In this document: positions 49,101 to 60,889 of the stretch, piece after piece
Position numbering within the stretch: the stretch's first letter is position 1
How the letters are laid out: the number at the start of each line of letters is the position of its first letter
Origin: Sarcocystis neurona
Lineage: Eukaryota > Apicomplexa > Conoidasida > Eucoccidiorida > Sarcocystidae
DNA length: 64,000 nucleotides
Assembly (NCBI GenBank): GCA_000727475.1
Contig: KL647289.1
Span: forward strand, 8,298,629 to 8,362,628
Direction: 5' to 3'
Notes under the pieces: generated by a model
What the model was told of the DNA's origin: nothing
Seen by the model: the letters and a program-made list of their open reading frames with translations, nothing else
Databases searched by the model: none
Made by a program: the position numbers and the translations under genes

Positions 49101-52100
49101 CTGCAGCAGCGAGCCAGCAAATGCAGGAGACAACTTCCTGTTTCCCTCGTCGGTGTCTGAGAACAATAACGTCCTACCTGATGCCCTGCAGTCGCAGAGG
49201 CGCGCAGCAGCAGCAGAGGTGCCGCAGCAACAGCAGCTGCACAAGAAAATGCGCCTGAAGCAGACCCATCAACAGGAACAGCCGCGACACCACCACCACC
49301 AGATAAGGCAGAAGGAGCAGGCGCCAGTTCAGGAGAACGAACTCAACACGAGGCAGCAGCAACATTACCGACAGAGGCAGCAGCAGGGGGAGGAAAAGGA
49401 GGGCTTTTACACAAAGAAGCAGCAACGGCGCCACACGAAGCAGCAGCTGCAGCAACACGAACGCCTGTGCTCTATCGATCTAGGCGCCACGAGCACGGAG
49501 TCGCCACTTTGTCGGGACTTCAAAAAGCATCTCCCCTACGCCGTCCTAGCAGCACAAGCAGCACAAGGAAAAGAAGTAGCAGCAGCAGCAACATCTGCGT
49601 CAAGAGCAGCAGCAGCAACATCTGTATCACGAACAGCAGCAACAGCACCAACATCTGCGTCAAGAGCAGCAGCAGCATGTGTGTCAAGAGCAGCAGCAGC
49701 ATGTGTGTCAAGAGCAGCAGCAGCAGCGGGGACCGCAACTGCCACGAGGCACCAAGGTCGAAGAACTCCACAAGGGCGTGCAACTGTCTCGAGTCCACTG
49801 CCAGTAGCAGGGGGTGCAGCAGGGACAAGAACTCCGTCGACAGCAGCACTTGTAGTAGCACCGGCAGAAAATTCAGGAAGAACCAGGCCTCCTATAGATA
49901 TGAGAGACCCACGGCATGGCTTTCCTGCTGATGTTGCAGTCGGACGCGCCCAACAGCCATCTGACACTCGCTACGAGACGAGTGCTCCTCCCTCTGGGCT
50001 GCCGGCTTCTTCTTGGGAAACTTGTGTCTCTGTTCGTCCCGGCCCAGCAGAGGCGTCAATGTACACAGCAGCCAACGCTGCAGAAACAGCAGCAGCAACA
50101 GATGCAGCAGCAGCAGATGCAGCAGCAGCAGATGCAGCAGCAGCAAATGCTGCAGCAGCAACAGAAGGTGGCAACCGTGCGTGGGACGTGAGCGGTAAAA
50201 TTGCCGCAGCTCTTCCTTTCAAAGGAACTGCTACTTCACGGCGTTGCGTGAGCGCACTGCCTCAGAACCTTGTTGCTGTTTCTACTGCAGAAGCTACTGC
50301 AGCAGCTGCTGGCGCCGCTGGATTTGTTGGCGAAGAAATTGCATACAGAGCGATATGCAGCAAGGTTCTGCTCTCCCATGCCGCCGCCCGCAGAAATACG
50401 ACCGGTCCTGCTAGTGCTGCAGCCGCTGCTGCTACAATTCAGTCATTTCGTAGCAGTGTCAACACTGCTGCTGCTGCTCGATATACCACGAAAACTCACT
50501 CGACCACTGCCTCCGCTGCTGCGCACCTGCCCGCCGAATGTCCTGTTGCTCTTCTCAGGGTTGCTACTACGGCGGCTGGTGGCGCTGGGCATGCCAGCTC
50601 TGCTGCTGTTGCGGCTGCAGACGATGTCAGATCTGCTGCTGTGGCCTTGTCGGCGACGGGACGCGGTAGTTCGACTGCGGCTGCCCCTCCTCCTTCCTTT
50701 TACTACTCGCTTGGCAGCAGGGACAGTCTCTGCAGTAGCAGCCACAGCGACAGCAGCGGCAGCAACAGCAGCAGCAGAAACAGCAGCAGCAGCACCAGCA
50801 GCAGGAGAAACAGTAGCAGCAGCCACGACAACAGCAGCAGCAACGACAACCGCAGCAGCAACGACAACAGCAGCAGCAACGACAACCGCAGCAGCAACGA
50901 CAACAGCGGCAGCAACAGCAGCAGCAGCAGCACCAGGAGCAGGAGCAGCAACAGCAGCAGCAGCAACAGCAGCAGCAGCGGCGACAGCAGCAACGAGAGC
51001 AGCAGCAGCAACAGGAGCAGCAGCGCAGGGAAGGAGTGTGAGGAAGTCTGCACAGGAGCAACGCCGTCGTCACCTTTTGTTGCAGATAAGGTAGCAGCCT
51101 CCTCCAAAGTTTCTGTAGCGAAAGAGAGCGGCCTATCGCAGCAGCTGCGCGTGGACTGCACCCCGCCCGCAGTCACTGACTTAGCTGCGCTGCTGTCTAA
51201 AGACACACGTTGTGTTGCTGGTGCTGCTGCCGCCACTGGTGGAGAAGCTCTTCCTGCAGCCGCTGGAGAAAACGAAAGGACGCAGCAAGTCTTCCACGGA
51301 GTGTCCTGCCAGAGCAGTTGCCGTCTCACCTGTCGAAACAGTCTGCCTTACTGCTGGTTCTCGCCTTCTACGGGGCTTCATGCCGCTACCACTGCTACAG
51401 AAACTGCTGTTCCTGCTGCGGCGTCTGCTGTTGCTACTGCTCCTTCTGAGGCAGCTTCTTCCCAGGTAGCTCCTGCTGCGAGTGTGGCAGCAGGCGAGGC
51501 TGCGTCACACAGGCTTGACGACTTTTCAGCTGCTGCTGCGACACAGAGACCTATTCAGTTGCAAGCGGCGCAGCAACAGCAGCAGCTGCAGCAGAGCGAC
51601 ACCAGACAAAAAAACACGCCCAACGAGCAGGAAAGTAAAGAGCAGGACACGGCACAGGAGACAGCACAGAGGGAGACGGGGCAGCAGGAGACGTGGCAGA
51701 GACAGGAAGAAACTGCGCAACAGCAGGCAGCGCCGAAGGGGCCGGGCCAGACTGAGACAGGGGAAGAGCAGAGGAAGACGCAGAGAAGAGAACAGGACGA
51801 AAGTGCGCAGCAGAAGAGTGGGGCGGTAGAGACGAGACTGCGGGGGATGGGGCAGAAGGAGACGCAGGAAGGGCAGCAAGAAATGTCGGTTGATTGGGTC
51901 AGCGGCGCTGCATCATTATCTGCTCTCCGTCGCTTCAGGCAGAGAGACAGCCGCAGCAGCAGCAGCGCGAGTGACAGCCATATACGACCTCGGCGGCGCA
52001 GCAGCAGGCGTGTCAGCACTCCTCTCCTGAGCAGCGCCAGCAGCAGATACAGCAACGTAACGGCCAGTAGCAGAACAACCAGCTTGGCCTGTTCACGTGG

Positions 52101-55100
52101 GCAGCAAAAAGAAGTGCCTCTTGCGCAGCGAGACGCTGGCGCAGCAGCTGCGGCAGAATTTCGTGAAGAAGCTCGCGAGAGACCCCGCGCTGCAGATGCC
52201 ACGACAACCGGAGGGGCAAGAACAGCAGCAGCAGCAGCTGTTCCTTCAAGCAGGGCACCTGTGCCAGCGGCCCTTGCAGCAGAAGGCCCCGAAGCAGGCA
52301 AAGCAGAGTATGCGTATCACAGGGGCCGAGCAGCAGCAGCAGCTGCAGCGGGAGAGACGCCGCAGCAGGTCTCAAGCGCGTGTGGCAGTGCTACGGCACC
52401 AGAAGACGAAGCGACCGAGGCAGCAGCAACAGCTCTGCTGCTGCTATCGATCGCAGGCAGCAGGTCTTCTTTTTTCGCGAAGGAGAAGCAGCAGCACCAG
52501 GTAAGCAGCAGGTGCATCGTGGACTGGGGTCCTGTAGCGAAGAGCAGCAACGAGCTACTAGGTTTGCAAGCCGACGTGGATAGCAGCAGTGCGGCAGCAA
52601 CAGTAGCAGCAACCCCGCCACAAGAAGAAGCAGAAACAGCAGCAGCAAGCCCGGTAGAAAAAACACCTGCACACCTTGCCCCAGAAGCAGCCACAAGAGA
52701 TGCAACGCTCGTTGTATGTCAAGCGCCCCACGCAGCAGCAACAACAGCAGCAGCAGCAACGGTCGGGGGGCGCGAAACGGGAACCATAGCAGCAATGGCA
52801 GCTGAGAAAATTGCCTCCCGGTGCAGCGTGGCAGCCTGCGGCTGGACCTGCTTTCAGTCTGCTGAAGAAAAACTATCTCTCCGCCTCGCAGCAGGGGCCG
52901 ATCACCTGCAGAAGGCAGCAGCAGACACGCCACCAGCACCAACAGCAGCAGCAGCTGCCAAAACGCCGAAGAACGGCGCGACTTCAGGGCGAAGGAGAGA
53001 AGCAGCACCAGCAGCAGCCACGGCAGCCATCCCAACAGCAGCAACTGCTGCTGCCGAAATTCCCGTCGACACAAAGGAAGAAGAAGCAGCAGCAACACTG
53101 CCACCTGCTGCGACACGGGCACTCCTAGAGGAAGACGTATCTCACCCAGCAGCAGCTGCAGCAAGCGTGGACCGGAGTGAAGCGAAAGCTGCTGCAGCAG
53201 CAAACGGCGAGACGACAGCAGCAGCTGCTGCTTGTGGACCGGCGGTAGGGACAGGTGTATATGAAGCAGCTGAAGAAGGTGCAAAGGCAACAACAGCAGC
53301 TGGAACCACGGCAGCCAAGGCAGCAACAAAAGCAGCTGCAACGCCAACGACAACGTCAGCTGCAGCAGGAACGGCCGTAGTACCAATGCGCTCGCTGACG
53401 GCGCTGCCACATAGTAGTGAGCAGCTTTCGTCTGCGCCGCTGAACGAAGTTTTGCTGCTCTATGAACGAGCCGTCCGAGAGGAAATGCCTGCTGCAGCAG
53501 CCGCTGAGGAAGAGAGGGAGCGTTGCACGGGGGCTAAAACGCCTGCTGCAGCCACCGCTGAGGAAGCGAGCGAGGGTTGTGCTGCTGCTGGCTCTTCCAC
53601 TCTGACGACAGCAGCTGCAGCCGTAAGGCCAGAAAAAGGCAACGAGGGAAGTCCTTCACCTGTTGTTGCTGCAGCTGAAGAAGGAGAAGACGCAGGAAGA
53701 CAGACCTGCGCTGCTCTGGGGAAGCCGTTGCGGTTTAATTTACAGACGGCTGTTGCTGCCGCCTTTTCTTTGTTTCACGAGTCTCTGCTTCAAGAGGAAG
53801 ACGCTGCAACGAGCCAAAGGTGGGACACCTACAACGCCTCTTCCGCCACTCTTCCTGGCGGCGCTGCTGCTGCTGCTGCACCAGGACGACGAACTGCTGC
53901 TGCTGCTGGTGACAGTTTTTTTGTAGAGAAAAGCGGCCCTGCTGCCGGTTCTGCTGCTTCCCTTCTAGTACCAGCCGGGGGTGCGTCGCTTCCCGAGCCT
54001 GCGGCTGCTGTTCCTGCTGATATGACCGACCACCTCCCTGCTTCTCCTTCTGCACCAGCTAATGCTGCAGCTGCTACTATTCGTAATACCACCGACCATC
54101 TCGCTGCGTCTTCTTTTTCTACTCCTCATCCGCCTCCTTCATTTCTTCCTTCAACCCCTTCGTCCCCTGGTGCTGCTGCCGCTGTCGCTCCTGTTGGCCG
54201 TGTTGCTGCTGCTTCCTCTCCCGGAGAGGCTGCAGCTCCTGTCCCTGCTGAGTCGGATCCTCCCTCGTCTTTCGCTGCAGCTGCTGCTGCCGGTGCTGCG
54301 TCCACCCGCGCGTCGTCTGATGCTGCTGCTTCTTCTTCTGCCGCTGCAGCTGCTCAGTCTGATTCTCCTGCAGTTTGTCTTACGTCTTCTTCTTCGTCGT
54401 TTGGTGCTGCTGCTGGCCGCAGGAACTCTGCGTTTGCCTCTGGCTTCGCTGCAGCTGCTGAAGTGACGGCGGCTCCCTCTTCTTGCGTTGTTCCATTCCT
54501 GGCAGCTGCTGCTGCCGCTGACGTTGCTGTCTGTCTTCCTTCTCCTTTTTCTTCCCCGTCGTCGTTGTGGCTGAGTCTCGGCGTTGCTCCTGCTACTGCG
54601 GCAGCAGCAGACGGACCGACAAAAAGAGCAGGCTTAGAAGAAGCAGCCCCCCTGGCCGCAAGCGCGGAGACTCGCCGTCTCGAGACCCTTCTGCCGTTGA
54701 AATCTCGTGCAGATGCAGCAGCAGACGACTCTCCATCAGCCACCCAGATTTTTTGCTGCTCTACCACAGCAGATACGTTGCAGCGGCCGACTGCTGCATG
54801 TGACGGCTCTTGTTATTTCAACTCCACGACGGTCGTAGACGCTGATGCTACCACACCCTGCGGCTGCTCACCGAACAACAGCAGTTGCGGCTTCCTCTTC
54901 CCGTCCTGCTGCTCTCCACAGGCAGCTGAGGGAAGCAGAGCTGCTTCGCGTGCCGCTGCTGCATCACCCTCGACAACAGCAAACAACGCGCCCGTTCTGG
55001 ACATTGCAGCGTCCGCTCAGCGAATGGTCGTAAGGCAGCATTACCAGCAGGAAGAGCAGCCGCAATGCCAGAAGCAGCTGCAGCAGAGATGTCTGGCTGC

Positions 55101-58100
55101 AACGACGACGGCAGAAACAGTGGCGAAGGCAGAACCAGCAGCAGCAACAGCAGCAGTAGCAACAGCAGCAGCAGCCGCTGCAGCTGCAACAACAGCAGCA
55201 GCAGCAACAGCCGGTTCTTCCAAGAGTAGCAGGACCCGCTCTTCGTTGCAGCTTTCCGCAGCTGCGGATACGCGTGCGGTGGTAGCGACTTTCCTCAGTG
55301 AGAAGGCTGCGTCTGCCGGTGCTGCAGGTGCTGCCGCTGCTGCGTCTTCGGCAGCAAGTGAACGTGACTGCATTGCAACGACTGCGTCTGCTGCTGTTGC
55401 TGGTATCGCCCGTGGGCCCTGCATAGCAGCGTCGTCTCAGCACTGCTGCGGCACTCCTGACGTTGCTGCTGCTGGTGCTGCTGCTCTCAGCTTGTCTGCT
55501 CGGAAGAAGAAGGCTGCTGGGATATGTACAGGTCGCTGCGCTGGCGCAGGAATTGGTGCTGCTGCTGGTGGTGGTTGTCAAAGTACGGGGGGAGAGTGCA
55601 CTACTGGGTCGCCTGCTGCTGTTGGCGAGTACTCAAAGCCGAGACAGCGAACGGCACTTGGCAGCAACAGCAGCAGCAGCAGCGACAACAGCAGCAGCAA
55701 CGACAACAGCAGCAGCAACGACAACAGCAGCAGCAACAACAGGAGCAGAAACAGCAACAGAAACAGCGACAGCAACAGCAGCAACGGCAGCAGCAACGAC
55801 AGGAGGAGAAACCGCAGCAGCAACGGCAACAGCAGCAGAAGCTGCGGCAATGATAGTAGCAGCTTAAGCGGGAGCACAGGTAGCTGCAGCGCTACAGGCA
55901 CGGGGAAGCGCACCAGCAAAAAGACTCTTGGAGTCGAGTCAACTCGCAGGAACAGCAGCAGCAGGAAGAAGAAGAACGAGAGAGAAGGCGTTTCTAGTAA
56001 TGGCAACGGGATTACGTGCTGCAGCACCCGATACGAAGGGAAGACAGAGGGCAGCAGCAGCAGCAGCCGGGGCAGTGTAAGCGACGCCAAGGCAGCGGCT
56101 GGCAGCAGAAGCGAGAAGAAAAACAGTTCTTGCTGCTGCATGGGAGAGAATCAGTCGATCCTGCCGCTTCACAGGGAAGACACGTGTATCAAAAGAAGCA
56201 CCAGCAGCCGCAGGTGCAAGAGCGAAGCCGAGCAAACTAGCAATGTCGGCGTGATCCGCCACAGGAACTGCAGCAGCCATTGCAGCAGCAGACACCGCGA
56301 CTCCTGCAGCAACAGTGATAGAAGTAGTAGTGGAAGGAGATGCTTCAACGGGAGGGAGTCGAGGAGAGGCAGTAGCGACAGCAGCAGAAATGAGACAAAT
56401 ATTTGTAGGAGGACCCACGACAATCCCAGCAAAGCAGAGAGAAGGAGCCACTGGCACTGCAGCAGCAGGAGGAGCAGCCACTGCAGCAGGCGAGGCAGAG
56501 AAGACTGCAGTAGCAGTGACGACGACAGCAGCAGCAGGTGCTGCAACAGGAGAGCGGGGAACAACAGCAGCGACGGCGCAGAGGGCGAAAGACATCCGGT
56601 CAGAAAAGGCAGCAGCAGCAGCACCAACTGCCGGTTGGAGGACAGCAGCAGCGGCAGAGCCTGCAGCAGAGGGGAGCGCAGCAGCGGCCTGCGGATGAGG
56701 ACGAGGAGGAAGAGAAGAGAGACGGTGGACGAGGACTGTGTCGGTGGGGGAAATAGCAGCGGGCGCAGCTTCCTTGTAGGCTTTTACAGCAGGGGCAGCA
56801 GTCCCGAAGGAACGGCTCGAAGACTCTCATGCATTCAAGCGGGGGAGCGGAGAATGGCAGCTGCAGCAGCCGCGGCAGCAGCAGCCGTCGCAAGAGAAGG
56901 AGAACAGGCCGAGACAAAGGCGCTGTTGTGGAAGAGGATTAGCAGCAGCAGGCCGGCGTTGAGCAGCAGCAGCAACAGCAGCAGAAGCCGAGGCAGCTGC
57001 CAGAAAACGTATACCATATGTGGAACGCCAGAGTATCTGCCGCCCGAAGTGCTGCTGGCAAGGGGCCACGACACAAAGGCCGACTGCTGGGCGCTAGGCG
57101 TTCTCCTCTATGAAATGCTCACCGGGTACATTCACGTATTTTCTCACATACATCAATGTGTGTTGCTTCCTATCTTCTGTATCTCTCTCTCTACGTATCA
57201 TCCATGGCACGTATTTATTTTCTTTCTCCTTTCGTAAGCCGGGCACACCAGCTGCTATACATGACACAGGAAAGCCTACGACCTATCTCAGCTCGCCGTC
57301 CCTCTATAGGACATACACATATATATTTATATTATACGTAGACGTACTTAGCTAAGCTCATAACCTGGTTTTATACGGCGACTTTCATCTACACACACAT
57401 GCATAGATATGTCCATACACATATATATATATATGTATATGTGTACCCCGGTATATACACGTGTGAATAGGTAGAGGTGAAAGTAAGTCAGAATGTTGAT
57501 GGGGCTATTTCTCTTCATTTGCCTATATCCACAAATATACGTATATATACATATACCTACACATATCCATATGCATATATATATAGATATAGATATAGAT
57601 AGTTATGGCTATACATACGTGGATAAACATGTGCACAGTTACAAGTAAGAAAAAGTTAGAATTTTGATAAGTCTGTCTCTCTCTCTGTATGGCTGTACAT
57701 ATCCACATATATATATGTATATATAGAAAGAGAAAGGGGTAGATGTATATATATACGTGTGTAGGTGTGTAAAGGCGTAAGTGAAGAAGAGACCGAATTT
57801 TTGTGAGTTGGTTTCTCTTCAGGAAAGGACACATCCACACATATGTGTCGATAGGAAAGTAGATAGACAGGTAGGTCGGTGTGTCTTATTATACGCATGC
57901 ACACGTATAGACGAGTACAAAGGAAGAGTCTGGACTCTGTGGCTGCCCTGTTTCTGTCTTCCGTCTTGATGTGTACGTGTATATCCGCATTTTTCGAAGT
58001 GGTGTAGATACACCCACAAGAACCGGGCGGTGTACGTACACCCCGGACGGGGCCTCTGCGCGCAGCTCTGCTGCCTGGTCGTCCCTCCATCGCTGCCTTG

Positions 58101-60889
58101 GATCTCTCTTGCAGCACCCTCTTCCCTCGCTGCTGCTGCTGCTTCTGCTGCTGCTGCTGCAGCAAACTTCTTCTTCCCTGCCCTCATCTCTGCTGCTATT
58201 CTCCTGTCGTTGTAGCTGCTGCTGCTACTGTACAGCGTCCGGCTCTGCGGCTTCATCGACACTGCCATTCTGTCCCAACTCTAACTTTTTCCCCTTCCTC
58301 TTTTCCCGTCGTGGTGACTGCCCTCCCTTTGCCCTCCATTTGCTGCAACTGTTGGGCTGCACGTAATGCTGCGGGGACTGCAGGGAGACTCCCTTCTACG
58401 ACGAGGACGTGCAGCAGATGTACGAAAATATTCTTCGCGCTCCTCTCGTTATTCCCTCGCGTCTTAGCCCTGCTGCCAAGGTACACGCCACTTTCTTCTC
58501 TTAAAAAAAGGGACATTCTTTTTCTTCGTCCCTCTTCGTTTCATCCTCGAAAAGGAAACTCACGTCGGACAACATCTTCCCTCCGTTTGGTCACTTCTAC
58601 CTTCCCTTCTAGAAATATAAATATACGGCGACGTGCACCCTGTGTGTAGACACGCATACACATATATATACACATACACATAGGGATTTATATGTAGGTG
58701 TGTATACATATATATATATGTATATGTGCACATATTATATATATATATGTATATCAAGAGAGAGAGACATCTGTCACGTCTTGGTCAGAGATTCTATGCA
58801 GATGATTACACGCGTTCACCGTCTCTAACATATGTGTCGAGGACCATATGTCCATAAACGTGTATATATATATATTTATATGCAGACATATGCGTCGGGA
58901 TACGGCGACGCAGAAGTTTACCCAACCAAGTCGACCAGGATAATTCTCTACGGTGAACGCGTTCACCTACAAGCACCGTGTGTGCCGTCTTGCAGAACCA
59001 CATGAACACATACGTATACATATACATATACATATATATATATATGTATATCTGTATATATATATATAGATGGATAGATAGATAGATATGGGTATCTGTT
59101 ATACATACATGAATATACATATACGTGTATATACGTATATATATATACGTGTACGTGACAAAACCATAAATATGTATATATATACGTATACGTGTATATA
59201 CGTGTATACATATATATATATACATATGCCTGTAGGTAATGAACACATAGATATGTACTTCTGAATCAATATATATATATATATGTATGGAGATGTACAC
59301 GGCATATTTGTTCTCATACGCGCCTTATACAGGTGGAATTCTGTCTATGGATATGTTCCTTCTCTCCATCTACTTATCGACCTGGTGTGTCTTCGGTGCA
59401 AGTATCGAGCGCCGGCGCGCCCTGCCATTCCGTATATCCTTCACTTTGAACTGGCCGATCTCTGCATGCGTGACGCTTTCGACTCTTCTTCTTTTTCCAC
59501 CGAGGTTGACTCAACGGGAATGCTTCAAAAGGCCCAAAAGAGTCCGCTGCTGTACAGACACTTCACAGGGAAACATACATACATATATACATATGTGTAT
59601 GTGTATGTGTATGTGTTGTATGAGAACTACAAGTTGAGAGTAGTGTCAAGGAAATGACAGCAAATAGAGAAAACGTTTCTTGCGTCAATTGTTGTGGAAA
59701 CACGTAGTCCACTCTACCGTTTTCTCATATATGTATATATACGTGTAAATGTATGTGTGTATATATATTTGTATACAGGTGTATATATGTATAAGAAATA
59801 GAAGTAATTACTATGTGCGTTTGTTTGTTCCTCAGGTGATCTTTCTGAAGTGGAAATTTCGTTTGTTCGGGTGTACACACGATTGAGTTGTCTGCGTTCT
59901 CACACCAACTTTCTTCGACTTCTGCTGCTGTCGTCTGTTACAACTTCTTCGCGTGCTGGCAATTCGCGGCTTCCTGCCACCTCTGCTGCTGCTCCTTCTT
60001 CTTCTCCTGGTTTTGCTGCAACCACGCGCCTGCAGCTCCACCTAGGGCTGCTTTGTTACTATTGCTGGTGCTGATTTATGCTGTTTCTTGCTCTTCCAGC
60101 GGCTGTTGAATCTTACGCACTCATTGCTGCTGCTCTTTGCTGCAGCTTGCTGTCGCAACTGCCCCTGCTCGATTTGCTCCTGCCGCTGCTCGCTGCTGCT
60201 GCTGCTTGTTGCTGCTCGTGCTCCTACCAGTTGTCGTACTGCTGCTGCTTGCTGGTGCTGCTTGCTGTTCCTGCTAGTGTCGCTGCTTGCCGTTGTGAAT
60301 GCTGCCGCATGCTGCCGGTAATGCTGCTGGTTGCTGACGCTATCGCTGTTGCCTCGTCTTGCTACTGCTGCTGTTGCTTGAGACGGGCTGCTGGTACTGC
60401 TGCCCCTCTGTTTGCGTTGTTGCCGCTACTGGCTGTTGCTGCTGCTGTCTGCTGTTGTTAAAGCTGGTCTTGGTGTGCTGAGGCTGCTCCCGCTGGGCTG
60501 CTTCCATGCTTCCCCTGGGAGATGCTTGAGGCTGCTGCGCTGGTACTGCTGCTGCTGCTGCGGTGCTGCTGCTGCTGCGGTGGTGCTGCTGCTGCTGATG
60601 GGTGGTGTTGGTGAGGGGTGGTGGTGCTGATGATGCAGGACCTCGTCGGACAGCTGCTGCGGCGACAGCCTTCGCAACGACCTGCGCTACATGCTGTCAA
60701 GGCCCACCCTTTTTTTTCTCTTTGCTGCTTCGACTGGAGAGCAGCAGCAGCTGGGCGACTTTCTCCGCCCTTCGTGCCGCCTGTGAGAAGTCCTGCTGAT
60801 GCGTCCATGTTTGACGAGTACCCGGACTCAGAAGAAAACGGTGCGACAACACAACAAGAGAGGACCCATGTGTACATAAATACACACGC

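Noticed and set aside
50270..51469. Frames of 85-275 codons in other frames of the kinase insert (poly-Leu, poly-Cys, poly-Ala)
   Set aside because: Shadows of the 8.4-kb exon; they do not connect to the kinase motifs.
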